This document shows positions 12,361 through 49,530 of a stretch of 64,000 nucleotides of DNA, one piece after another. Location: positions 101,186,083-101,250,082 of the forward strand of contig NW_023604861.1 in assembly GCF_014898055.3 (NCBI RefSeq), given 5' to 3'. The notes beneath the pieces were generated by a model that was not told where the DNA came from, did not search any database, and saw only the letters and a list, made by a program, of their open reading frames with translations. A program made the translations under genes and the position numbers. Positions within the stretch are counted from its first letter, which is position 1; every line of letters starts with the position of its first letter. This DNA comes from Talpa occidentalis. Taxonomy: Eukaryota > Chordata > Mammalia > Eulipotyphla > Talpidae.

Positions 12361-15062
12361 ATCTTACCAAACCAGAGGGTCCCACCTTGGCACTTGCTAC
12401 TATGGGCCTAATGGATGGTGCCACCAAGAAGCCCGCTGTGCTCAGTTGCCTCCCCAGCAGTGCCATGTTGTGGCGGTGAGTGCTCCTGCATTCAAACCTC
12501 TCATAATGCAAATTTCCCTCTCTCCAAAAAGGGGAAAATCCTCTTGAATTTGGACAAGAAACTGGATGAAAACCTGGATCCTGATTGTTTTAATCCAAAC
12601 CCCACCATACCAGGATCCCTTCCATTCCACTCAGGTGTTGATGCTGTCCCTGGAAAAGAACAAACTCTTTCAAATTCTACCTGATCATTTATGGTCCACA
12701 TCCCCTATAGCTATTGGGTGTATCCACTCTGCCACCCCTATCAAAATAGAGAAATCCCCAGCAAAATCTTTACCTAATATCAAACAGCTGCCCTTTAAGC
12801 CTGATGCCTTTGAAGACACTGGGCCAATTATAGAGGACTGCATAATAAAGGAGGTCAATAATCCCCTGCACTGGCCTCTATAATACCCCCATTTTACCAA
12901 TAAGAAAGCAAATGGAAGAGGATGGCAATTTGTTCAGGACTTGAAGGAACACAAATATCATAATTATTATGCACCACCATCCCACAGTTCCAAACTCCCA
13001 CACTTTGCTAACTGCTAGTCCTACAGAAAGCACAAACTTCACAGTAATAGACATACGTAGCTTTTTCTTTAGTATTCCTGTAACTCCAAAAAGTCAACTT
13101 CTTTTTGCCTTCACTTGGTACTAATACCAATATCCTTGGACAGTGATATCACTGGTTACACCTGCTTTTCTTCAGTCTCAAAGTCTGATCTGTCAGATGT
13201 TAGTTCTCCATGAGGCTCCACCCTCCTCTATTATGTGGATGACCTTCTTTGCACCTCTGACAAGGAAACTCCCCATAAGGAGAGCCCCCACTTGCTTAAT
13301 CAACTAGTCTTTGACGCCATAAGCTATCTAAAGACACTGCAATTTTGGTTACTGAAAGTGAAATATTTGGGCCACATTATTGCAGTGAAGGATTTTTCAT
13401 TAGTCCAGATAGAGTAAAATGGATCTTGGCATTTCCACTTCCCTAAGGATACTGTTGAAACTGAATGCCAAACTTCTCACTGATGGCTCAAGCACTCTAC
13501 TTCCTGTTGAAAACAGTACAGCCAGATCCCTCAAATGAATCAAGAAAGACCAAGTGGCATTTAAACAGATGAAGGAGACCTTGAGCAATGCACAAGTTCC
13601 AGGATATCCAAATTATAAACTCCCTCATTCCTGCTTCCTGTGTGAAGTAACTGGAAATGCCCTGGGGCTGCTAACCAAAAAACACAGAAAACAAAATAAG
13701 CCCATGGGATATCATAGTCAACACCTAGATGCTGTGTCTGGGGGACTGCCTTCCTGTATGCGAACTACTTCTGCTACTGCAGATTTACCTAAAAGCACTG
13801 AAAAAATAGTTACGGGGTCCTCCCAACCATTCATGTACCTCACAGTATAAGCCCTCCTTAATTCACAACATACCCAACATTTTTCTACCGATGGCTTAAC
13901 TTCTGACAAGATTCTCCTATCTTCCCCTAAGCTAACTCTCTCTCAATGTCATAATTTAAACCTTGCTACCTTTCACCTTTGCCTTCTGATAATCTTTCTC
14001 ATCACTGCATCACATCAACTGATCAACTAGTCCTGATCAACAGGACTTGCAAAAACAAGGCAATGCTGAAGCAATTTGGAATATTGAGGGGTCCCATTTG
14101 AAAAAGACTAAATGCATATTGTGCAGGCTACACAATAGTCTCTAGGAATGAAATTACTGAAAGCAGCCTCTTCTTACATATTTGCCCTATAAGTTGAATT
14201 AAGAGCACTAACCTGAGCATGTTTTTAGTTGAGGGAAAAACAGCCTGTACACATAGAGCAGATATGATTTGGAGTAGTCCATTATTTTGGAATGTTATGG
14301 AAACAAGGTTTCTTAACCTGAACTGGCAAGACAGTCAAAAATAAGCAAGTCTGTTATCTTTTGGATACTCTGCAGAAACCCAAATCCTTAGCTGTAATAA
14401 AAATTTTTGGGCATTCAAAAATTAAATACTCAAATAGCAAAAGCAACCATTTTACTGATACTGCCACCAAGGCTGTTGTCTTGCAGTCCTTCCAAATACT
14501 TTTAATATTCCTGGGATGTTTATGCCAAAATCCACAGTCTTAAAAAGAGATCTAAGACTTATAGCTCATGTACTAGCATCGAGGTGAAAATAAAGTAACT
14601 GGATAAACCAAAGATGCCCCAGTGGTGGCTCCAGCCTTGCTGAAGAACTCCAGGGGATTATTTTACAGGAAATATATAACCTATTCATTGCAGTCCTGAT
14701 AAAATGGTATCTTTGTGAAAGCAGTATTTCCAGAAGCCTTTGCTAAAGGCTGCTTTAAAGGTAGACCTAAAATGTCAGGTTTGCCCTAAACACAACACTG
14801 GGCACATTTAAGTAGCTCCCAGAGCCACTTTCTCTTGTCTCTTGGGCCTTTCCAGGTATAACAAATGAAACTTTGCCCAATTGCCACCATCTCAAGGATT
14901 CAAGTACACTTTGCATGTTTTCTCGTTGGGTTGAAGCATTCCCATGCTACAGAACCATGGTCCAGATATTAGGGAAAATAGTGCTGGAAAAAATATTTTC
15001 CACTTGGGGAATTCCTGCTAAACTTCACAGTGATGAAGGAAAACAATTACTGGTTCAATAAT
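12361..15062 (+). pseudogene. Decayed endogenous retrovirus pol (gamma/class I-like)
   Basis: Broken frames, in order along the plus strand, resemble reverse transcriptase (from about 12720; catalytic YVDD codons at 13232-13243), RNase H-like sequence (around 13550-14540) and an integrase core (about 14870-15060, with a Ser-Arg-Trp-Val-Glu-Ala-Phe-Pro signature). Multiple stops and frameshifts separate the pieces, so it is non-functional. No env is recognised downstream. I infer class I from the spacing and style of the pol motifs; the family is not named. Confidence 0.75.
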
Positions 15063-15120
15063 ATAATACATTTGTAATCTTTGGCCTGTACTATTAAAAG
15101 AAGTTAGCTGCTTTGCAGGC

Positions 15121-15450
15121 TGTCAGTGAGGGTGGGTCTCAACTGGAATGTTGTACTGTCTGGGCTTTTTGATAAGTAATAAGTCCTGGGAACAGGGAGA
15201 GAGAGTGAGCTAACGACCCCCAAACAAAACCCCAGGTGGCACCATCCAATTAGCAAGAAGACAATGCAGAATGCTTAGCCCCAGAAATTTTCCAGTAAGT
15301 GAAACCCTTAAAAACCTAAGTCCCCTAGCGATACAGTGGCAACTCGTTCAGGAACCCTCTCCAAGAGAAAAGCTTTTGCTTCAATTCCTTTGCCAATAAA
15401 ACTATCGCTAAATTTTGGGTCCCAATGTTAAATTCTTCCCATGATTGGGA
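15121..15450 (+). mobile_element. Retroviral LTR
   Basis: Begins TGTCAGTGAGGG just after the pol remnant. It contains an AATAAA signal at 15395-15400 followed by a short R/U5-like stretch, ending near 15450 in CCCATGATTGGGAC. The right border is approximate. Confidence 0.6.
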
Positions 15451-15636
15451 CAAGAACTGAACAGAACAGGCTCCTGGATGGCTTGTCCTGGATCACTGTG
15501 ATATTTTCTGTGAGTTTGAAAAGACGGTCCAAAAACGCAGGTTTGGGGTGGCTAACATGTCCTTAGTCTGGCTGGACACAAACTGCACCGCTTTCTTCCA
15601 CTCTTTCAGGACAGCCAGAGGAGTCTCCTAGGCTGG

Positions 15637-16005
15637 ATGCAAGACTGCATGCTTTTACCAACCTGGGTGAGGGTCCAATTATGCCTGACACCCCAGGAAC
15701 CACCCAAGCTTAAGGAGACAATGCCTGCACAGCGTCATGCTCTGAACTCCATCCCTGGTATCCTGAGGGGCTGCTGTGAAGGGGGCATGGCCCCTCTTCT
15801 CCATACTCTCTTTTCTGACTTAGATGGAAAACAAGCCATCCTCTACCTGCAGTCCTTTGGAGTGTATCCTGAGACACTGGGACTTCTTGCTCCCGAACAC
15901 TGCAAAAAACAGCTTGCCTTCTGTACCAGTGCCTGGCCGCAATACAAACTTGGTGATGGGAAAACTTTGGCCCCTATCAATTACATACCATTCTCCAGCT
16001 AGACC
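15637..16005 (+). pseudogene. gag-like remnant downstream of the LTR
   Basis: A frame here resembles the matrix/p12-to-capsid part of class I ERV gag (a Trp-Pro-Gln-Tyr-x-Leu motif followed by a short Asp-Gly-Lys segment, near 15935-15965). It is fragmentary and frameshifted. It lies after, not before, the LTR and the pol remnant. Resemblance only; I could not run a profile search. Confidence 0.5.
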
Positions 16006-16401
16006 TCTTGCCATAGTTGAGGTGAAGGGTGAAATGGTAGGGACTGAAGTGAAGGACCCGCTGCAGCTGGCTGGGGGTTGGGGGGGGGGTTGGGCGGGGT
16101 GGGTGCTGCCCTTGATCTGGGCAAGTGGCTGCCTGGACATTTGCTCCAGTGCTGAGATTATTGTATGTCTCTGCTGCTTTCCAGCTCTGTGGGGGGGACT
16201 GGGCTCTTAAAGATATCAACTACGGAGGTACTGTACTGGTCCATTTTTGGGGTAAAAATTCTATTTCCTGTATATATTCTTAGTGTTAAAAAAATCTGTT
16301 TGGAAGAAAAACTTCTGAGCTGCTTAAAATTATACAGTAAAAATATGGCTTACTGTGAGCTAAATTCCAAATCTCAGATTTCTGATAACAATGTAGAAGC
16401 A

Positions 16402-16653
16402 GGGCCTCCCTGGTGGTGCAGAGGTTGAGCGCTGGGTTGCAAAGCTGCCCGTGGCCTCTGCAACGCCGGTTCAATCCCCGGCTGCTCCCCGGCCACCGGA
16501 GGAGGGTCCCACATGGCGCGCAGACCTCTCCTGCCGCCCGCTGCTCCCCTCAGCAGTGTACTTCGGTCCTTCTGCCTGCTCTGCTCCCCGCTCTGGCTCT
16601 GGTGAATTCTCTCACCCTCCCGCGCTTCTGACTGTACTCAGTGCTTGTAGAAA

Positions 16654-16688
<35 letters not shown>

Positions 16689-16700
16689 ATCTTTAAAAAA
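16402..16700 (+). mobile_element. tRNA-derived SINE (copy 3)
   Basis: GGGCCTCCCTGGTGGTGCAG head, GGTTCAATCCCC B box, and a body of the cttctgactgta subgroup, with about ten TAAA units. AATGTAGA occurs on both sides. Confidence 0.93.
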
Positions 16701-16849
16701 AATGTAGATAAAATAAGATCTCTATCTATCTCTTTTCCTGTCATCCTCATGGTCCATGAATAAAGTAGTTTTTTGTGGGTTTTTTTTCCTCCTTTTGCTG
16801 TGTGTTTTTTTTTTTGTCTTAGGAACATGCTCAGTATCAGTGAAGTAGG

Positions 16850-17085
16850 GAAAAAACAATGACTTTGAAAAACAAATAGGATCAAAAATGAAAGAGGAGA
16901 CATTACAACAAATAGAGTAGAAATCCAGAGTGTAATAAGAGATTACTACGAACATTTATATGCAAACAAGTTCAACAATCTAGATGAGATGGACAAATTC
17001 TTAGATTATACAATCATCCAAAACTAAATAAGGAAAAAATAGAAAATCTGAACAAACCAATTGCAAGCAAGGAAATGGAAACATT
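16850..17085 (+). mobile_element. L1 ORF2 fragment
   Basis: AGAGATTACTACGAACATTTATATGCAAACAA and AGATGAGATGGACAAATTC are diagnostic of L1 ORF2 just before the conserved nuclease/RT region. Truncated at both ends and disrupted. Confidence 0.75.
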
Positions 17086-20000
17086 TCTTTTTATATGCCA
17101 CAGGCATATTTGGTAAAAACAGAACCTTGTGCTTTAATACAAAAGGACATCACCCACATTTACTTTCTTTATAATTCATTGTTATCTTTCTCCTCCATTT
17201 TTCACTTTTCTTTTTTATCATTTGTTGGAAATCATCTAAAATTTATAGAAGACTACTAACTCAAATAATTGAAGTAGTGGGTGAAAACACGAAGAAAGGA
17301 GGGAGGGGAAAGAGAGGAGCGCCTTGGAAAAGCAACTTAAAAATTATAATGGCTGCTGTGTAATATAGCTAGATTAGGCGGTGAAGTACACTGACTCTAA
17401 CAATTTGCAATTTTCAAGTAATTTTATGACAAAGTGATGGTATAATATTTCACGGTAATTCTACCATTTATAATTTTGCTCCTTAATGATTCAAAGGTCT
17501 TGTGGTGGGACTGGATTTATGATAAGAGCTGAAGTGTAACTTTCTAAACAGCCTTGGTGTTTATTTTGTTTTGGGTAGGATCTAACAGAAAGGATACCTT
17601 TGTGGTCATAAAAGTGGGATAACATTCCAAAATTTGGTACATGAATTTAAAATTAGATTTATACTAGAATTAAAATAAGATTTAAAATTACTGAGGTTAT
17701 ATGAATAAAACAAAGTTTTAAACTTCTTTTATTTGGAACTTTAAGAACTATTCTAACGTTCAGTTATGAAGACAAGGAGTATATACCTAAAAATTTCAAT
17801 ACCCTAAAAATTTCATGGCTTTTAGAATACTACCTACCAGAATACCAGTTGCAGAATATCAAGACACAGATGGAATTATGAGTCAAAAAACTCAGTCAAA
17901 TGAATGAATGGAAAATTGCTAAGAGTGTATTGTACTTTAAATATTGTATTTAAAGAAGACAAAATATTCCCCCACACTGTTATTATTCTAAGTAGCTTCT
18001 GTATTCTGAAGTCACTAGAGCATTAGTGTTGGAATATTTTCAGTAAAATTAAACAAGGATGACCTACCCTTGAGGGAGTTACAGTTATTACATTACAATC
18101 AGAAGTTACATTATTTTCTGAGAAGTCCTTGGAAATTTCATCTCCATGACAGAAAAAATTGAGGGGCCAGCAGGGAGGAGAAAAAGGACTGACACGGCTT
18201 ATATCAATTTGTAGCAAACTGGAGTTTGTGTTTCTTTCTTTTTAAGTTTTTAAAGGGAAGATTCCTTCATAATATGAATTGAGACATTGATTTGATTTCT
18301 TGATAAGGAATATAATACAAGAGCTCAGGAAATACAAATCTACTCCTGCTTTGCCCTATTCGGAAGTATGATGCTGGACTTGTCAAGAAGTGATCATGGT
18401 CAATTTCCTTTGGAGTCAAAAAACCTTGGGGCTCTAGTATACACCATTATTGTTGTAAAGGCTTTTACACAAGAAGAATCAAAGTAAAAAGATGATTCAC
18501 AACAAGGCAGATAAAATCAGAAAAAGATAACTTAATCATTCTGGTTAAAGAACTGTGTAAGTAATGACATTTGAAAAGCAAGGCTGAAAAGGCAATAAGC
18601 TTCCAATTGTTAGGGCAAAAAGCCTAAAACTCTGAGCACAGAAACTTAACTTCAGGAAGGTTCCCGAAAAAATTATGATCATATTTTGATTATTCAAACA
18701 CCACCAAAAAGCAAAGCAATGAAAGCTATTCAGATACGCTTTGTATGTAGGAAAATATTTTCTAACAGAGAAAGAGAGTGATCAATGAATAGACAATTTC
18801 ATGAACCATTTTTAATAAAGCTCTCTGGCACACTAGATGCAGTTTTTTTTTTTTTTTAAATATCAAGTTAGGTTATAACACCTAAGAAAGCTGAATAATA
18901 TTGTTAGTGCATAAATAATTTTAGCAATACTTAATCAAACTGCCCTTAAACATGTTCAAAATGATATCTGAGATTCACAAGTGAGGCGCTGGAAACATGA
19001 CTGCAAAACACTTTCAAATTTTCTCAATATAAATTATATAAGTATAGTATTTTCTACCTCCCATGATGAAAATGAGTTGTAGGTATTAATAAATCCTACA
19101 ATTAAAAATATATATAGTCTTTCTAATAAAATGCTTAATAAATCAATAAACCACCAACATTTGATATGAAATATATCTTTCTTTTAAAACTCAAAAAACA
19201 TATACACCTTGAATGAATACAGCAAAACTTTCAGCTGTGATTCTCTCTTCAGTCTGGTTTTCATCATCCCCCCTAACCCTCACAGACCAAGAGACCAACT
19301 AAATGCACCAGCTGGATAGGCCAGTGATTAAATGATTATTTCAGTATCTCAGGTTCAAATGATTATTTCAATTAATATTACAAAAATGCATTGAAGGTAA
19401 AAGTTACACATATGTTCTTTAATAGATAATACCTGGTCTGATCATTGTAAAACTTCTTGAAATAAACAAAGATAATTTTTAGGTTGGTGTTTGACAAAAT
19501 TTTCATGAATATTTACATCACAGAACAGCCTCCCATCCCTGAATATTCTCTTGGTATGTTTTCCTAGAATAGATTCCCATTTCATAATGGGAACAGATTT
19601 TCCTAGAATAGATTCCCATTTCCTAATGTCTGTATATATTAGTAGATGGAAGTGAATTCAAATTTACTGGTGAGTTTAACTTCAAATGCAAATCCTAGTC
19701 AAAAAATGACTATTTTCTAAATGCATAATATTCATTGAAGCAATGAGAGATTTATGATTTCAAGGGTTCCTTGCACAAGGTTTGATTGTATGTTTGCCAT
19801 CCAAAGTATGTAGAGTTTCAATTCACTTTCACTCAAATCAACTACTAATCTCAGATTTTTCTATAACCAGGGTACACCTTTCTGTATCTTTATATTCACT
19901 TGATTACAACATGCAACTTACAACACCTGAACTAAAGCAGGACACAAAACACAGTTCTATCCGGTAGCTACTACTTGGTTAAGGGCTAATTTCAGTTCCT

Positions 20001-20504
20001 GCACTCAACAATGATTTGAGTCCTCCATTTCACAGACAATTTCACAGTGACACACAAAGCCTAAGCACATTTTTAGTTAGCCTGTGCCCTGAGAAATCTG
20101 CTTCCAGAGTAAAACATGGTTCCCCCCACTTCCTCGCTGTCTAGTCACTGAAATATGCTGTTCCCATATGACAGAGAAAAATACTTCATTGGAAAAGGAA
20201 TTCTTCTTTCTTGTGAAACCTAAGCCACATGTAATCATGTGTAATAACCAAGCTATCCATGAACTGCACATGAGAAAGCTTCAAAGAGCTTTTCTGAGTT
20301 TGTTTTCCAACCACGGACTCCATTCAAACTTCAGACTAATCTTGTACAGAGTCAAGATTCCACTAGGCACAGACTTTTAAGTAAATGTTTGGTAAGTGTT
20401 CCACTATAACCTTATCAACAAGCATTTTACAAACTGTGATGATTGATACCACTCATCCATGCCTGGATCTCCTCATAGAAGTGCAGAAACCTTGACAGAG
20501 AAAG
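17086..20504 (-). other. LONRF2: Candidate LONRF2 3' UTR and downstream sequence (repeat-poor)
   Basis: This AT-rich stretch just past the stop codon holds no SINE or L1 copy that I can see, unlike the flanking DNA. That would fit a long conserved 3' UTR. AATAAA-type signals on the minus strand occur at 17733-17728 and 17565-17560. I cannot say which, if any, is used; the UTR could also run further, interrupted by the insertions at 10-17 kb. A short tandem duplication at 19559-19627 lies inside it. Confidence 0.35.
19559..19627. repeat. Short tandem duplication
   Basis: TTTCCTAGAATAGATTCCCA occurs twice about 41 bp apart, each followed by TTTC and TAATG. It lies in the candidate LONRF2 3' UTR. 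Confidence 0.85.
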
Positions 20505-45774
<25,270 letters not shown>

Positions 45775-46499
45775 CACCGCGGGGCTGCGGCGCTGTGGAC
45801 CTGCAGGGAAGAGCGCAGAGAGGCTGCCTCGCTGCTCGCGGCCGGGCGTGCAGTGGCGGCCGCCGCCTTCCCCGAGCGCCACGCGCGTCTGGGGGCGGCG
45901 CGCACGGAGCCCCGGTGACCACGGTCCGGCGGACGGGGGCGGCGGCCCCGGTCCCCGCGAGGCGTGGGCGGGCGCGCCGGGAGAGGGCAGCGACCCCACC
46001 CGAGGGGGCAGGCACCGCGCGGCCCGAGCCCCGCCCACGCGCAGGCCCCTTCTCGCCCCACTTGCTTCGGGAACCCCAGGGGCTGCGGGAACCGCGACCC
46101 TCTTGGCGCCCGCGTCTCCTGCCAGCCCGCCCCACCCGCCGGCGGCGGCCCCGCGCGTGTGCGTGCGCGCTCGTCGGCTCGCGCCCCTCTCCCCTCTCCC
46201 GCGCGAGCTCTCCGTGCCCGAGGGCGCCGCGCGCCGGCCTAGTCCACGAGGCCGCGCCTCGAACAGGTGTGCGCAGCTGGCCGGGCGCCCGCCTCGCCGG
46301 CACCGCGCACCAGCCTTCCCCCGGGCCTGGCCGCCTGCACCCCCTGAGACTGTGGTTGAAAAGAAAGCTGGGGAGTTAATAAGTGCATCGCCGTACCCCA
46401 GCTTTGACTTAGGAGATTGTCTTAAATGCCTGGGAAGCCAGGAGTGGGCACTGAACCACCTCACAGCAAGCTCCTCTTGTTGGAACTCCAAATTTTAGA

Positions 46500-47330
46500 C
46501 AGATATTTTGCACTCATCATTAAGACAGATTTTAACTGAATACCAGACTAGGTTTGGGGGAGAAGAGGGATTTGAGAAACGGATAATTGTATTGTGTTCT
46601 TGATTAGGAAGCAGAAATAGAATTTTTAAAAAACTGCTAATGTGGAATACTGCAGACAAGTTCTGGAAAGAGAAAGTTAAAAGTCACATTGGCGTAGGAT
46701 TAAATGTGTTCTTTCTGTGCTTATAAACTCGGTTTTAAATTTTCTCCTCATTTCACATAGTCTGCTTTTCTCTCCCTTTTGTTTCATTATGCTTTGTGTA
46801 TTTGGAATCAATAAAATGGGGTGCGGTATTCCAGAATCCATGCTGTTCTTTATTTCAAGTCAACCTTTCTTCTGAATTTCAGCTTTGTGTTTGCTTTTCT
46901 TTTACATATCAAACTGGCTAAAGAAAATGTGCAGTACCTCGATAAAATAAGGCTTTGGCAAAGGGAAATGTCTCATTAAATGAAGGGAAAAAATTTTAGA
47001 CCATTTCACAATATAGAAACGGAGACAACTTTGGACAGCTCTCTAGTCCTCCCAGCACCCACTGTTTTCATCAACGATTTTTCCCTCAACTGTCCATTTG
47101 ATTGATAACACTTGAAGTTGTGGCCAACCAAGTTTTGTTCTGTTATCATTACTGAATTATTCTAAATTCATTCTTTGAGTTCTCGCCTAATTTCTTTATA
47201 CAGGAGCAATTCACTTGTATTTCAAAGTTTGTTTATCCAACAAATTCACAACCTTAAGCCAGGAAGCTTGGGGTAAATTGGGGCAACAAAGACCATGCCC
47301 TAAAGATTATGAAATTTTATGAACTCAAGT
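46500..47330. other. Unique sequence upstream of the LONRF2 CpG island
   Basis: AT-rich, with no interspersed repeat that I recognise and no convincing exon. It may hold distal promoter elements of LONRF2, but nothing specific can be supported. Confidence 0.4.
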
Positions 47331-47652
47331 TCTTCTTATTATTTTAGACAAACTTCTAGCAAGACAAAAGAAAGGAGAAAAGCTTGTTGGAGGTATGCCT
47401 GCTGAGAGCAAAGTAAGTTAAATCAATGTATTAGGAGGTTTGTAACATGTAGAAATAAATGTATGACAAAAATAATACAAAGTCCAAAGTCCAGTAGAGA
47501 AGAAATGGAAGGATTCTGTTGTAAAATTCTAATATCACATGTGAAAAGGCATAATATCACTTGAAGAAACTTGTAATAAGCTAAAGATGTATACTCTAAA
47601 GCCCAAAGCAACCTTCTAAGTAATACAACTAGTTATAGCTAAAAAGGAGATA

Positions 47653-47929
47653 GGGCCTCCCAGGTGGCACAAGGGGTTAAGACACAACCTATGAAGCTAT
47701 CCACAGCCACTGCAGCACGAGTTTGATCCCCAGCCAGGGAGCTACCCACATGGCACAGCAGACCTCTCCTGATTCACCTGCTGCTCCCCTCAGCAGTGTA
47801 TTTAAGTCAATCTGCCTGTTCTGTTCCCCACTCTGTCTCTGGTGAATCCTCTCACCCCCCACACCTCTGGCCCATACCCCAGTTCTTGTATGCATAAATA
47901 AATAAATCTTTTTTAAAAAATAAAATAAA
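47653..47929 (+). mobile_element. tRNA-derived SINE (copy 14), older
   Basis: GGGCCTCCCAGGTGGCACAA head and GTACCCCAG-type 3' body (here CATACCCCAGTTCTTGTATGC). Target duplication AAAAAGGAGATA. Nested in the old L1. Confidence 0.93.
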
Positions 47930-48076
47930 AAGGAGATAAAGTGAAATTATTTCACAAAAATAGTCTATTAATCCAAAAAAATGAAGAAAAGGTGAAAGGA
48001 AAGAAAAAACAGATGTGACAAATAGAACGCAAATAGCAAGATGGTAGCTTAAACTCAACCATGTCAGTTGATTTTA

Positions 48077-48386
48077 TTTTTATTTATTTATTTTTTAAAA
48101 GATTTATTTATTTATTTGTTTGTTTGTTTATTTATTTATACAAGCGCTGGGTACAGTCAGAAGTGCGGGAGGGTGAGCAAATTCACCAGAGCCAGAGCGG
48201 AGAACAGAACAGGCAGAAGGACCAAAGTACACTGCTGAGGGGAGCAGCGGGCGCCAGGAGAGGTCTGTGGCGCCATGTGGGACCCTCCTCTGGTGGTCGG
48301 GGAGCAGCCGGGGATCGAACCGGCGCCGCAGAGGCTGGGGCAGCTTCGCAACCCAGCGCTCAACCGCTGCGCCACCGGGGAGGCCC
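48077..48386 (-). mobile_element. tRNA-derived SINE (copy 15), young
   Basis: Minus strand begins GGGCCTCCCCGGTGGCGCAG at 48386; near-identical body to copies 12, 17 and 18. Exact 15-bp duplication TGTCAGTTGATTTTA (48062-48076 and 48387-48401). Nested in the old L1. Confidence 0.96.
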
Positions 48387-49165
48387 TGTCAGTTGATTTT
48401 AAATATTAATGGTCCAAACATCATAATTAAAAGGCAAAGATTGTCAAATTGCATATAAAAGGCACATCGAAATACGTGCTGTTGACAAAAAAAAGCACTC
48501 AAGTAAGAAGGTATAAATTAAAACTAGAAGGATGGAAAGAATTGTTCCATCTTAATAGTATTTATTTATTTATTTATTTTTGCACATCTTTATGCCCCCA
48601 CACATCTTACTTTTACAATTTAGGATGGAGAGCCTTTTCATGTCTTATTAAAATGCCTTGTTCATTTGTGGCCTGTACCCTTTTCCCATTGCTGCTGTGT
48701 AGTTGAATGTCCATTTGACTCAGCTTGCTTTGTAAAAGTCTTGTTTTGTAATCAAAAGTTCTCTCAGTTATTTTACTCACCTCTTTTCCTTCAATTTATC
48801 CTTTCAATCCCAGGCAATAAGGGGCACTAAAACTCGCCAAGGACAGTGCCCAAATAGTTTACGGATCACTGTCTGAGTTCCTCACCTGAGTTCTTGCACA
48901 ATTGCCTAACAAGTTCAATGAACCACAATATGGGTAAATATAAAGAAAAACACATTAACACACATCAGATTCCTGAAAATCAGGATAAAGAGAAAATCTT
49001 AAGAACAATCAGGAGAAAAAAGACATATTACATAAAGAGGAACAAAGATAAAAACAATCTGACTTAGAAACTATACAAGCCAGAATAATGGCATGACTGC
49101 TTTAAAGTGCTGAAAGAAACTAACTTTCAACTTACAATTCTATGCTCATCAAAAAGTCATTTCAA

Positions 49166-49431
49166 GGGGCCTCCCCGGTGGCGTAGCGTTTGAGCACTGG
49201 GTTGCGAAGCTGCCCACAGCCTCTGCAGCGCTGGTTCAATCCCTGGCCGCCAGGCAAAGGTCCCACAAGTCACACAGACCTCTCCTGCCACCTGCTGCTC
49301 CCCTCAGCAGTGTACTTCATCAGTGTGCCTGTTCTGTTCTCTGCTCTGGCTCTGGTGAATTCTCTCACCCTCCCATGCTTCTGACTGTACCCAGTGCTTG
49401 TATAAATAAATAAATAAAAATATTAAAAAAC
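49166..49431 (+). mobile_element. tRNA-derived SINE (copy 16)
   Basis: GGGGCCTCCCCGGTGGCGTAG head, cttctgactgta subgroup. Exact target duplication AAGTCATTTCAA (49154-49165 and 49432-49443). Nested in the old L1. Confidence 0.95.
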
Positions 49432-49530
49432 AAGTCATTTCAAAACAGACAAAATAATCTTTTCAGTAAAATATTTAGCACAAAGATCACAAAATATGAG
49501 GTAGAGAATGAAAGAAAATTGCCAAAATTA

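Larger units (their letters stand above)
47331..49530 (+). mobile_element. Old L1 interrupted by three SINEs
   Basis: Pieces in L1 order on the plus strand: TAATAAGCTAAAGATGTATAC (about 47574), AATAGCAAGATGGTAGCTTA (48030), ATTAATGGTCCAAACATC (48404), AAGGCAAAGATTGTCAAATTG (48431), ATACAAGCCAGAATAATGGC (49073). SINE copies 14, 15 and 16 sit inside it. A stretch at about 48552-48880 does not read as L1 and may be another insertion. Confidence 0.7.

Noticed and set aside
12566..12883. 105-codon frame as a host gene
   Set aside because: It reads as decayed retroviral reverse transcriptase, continuous with the YVDD region downstream.
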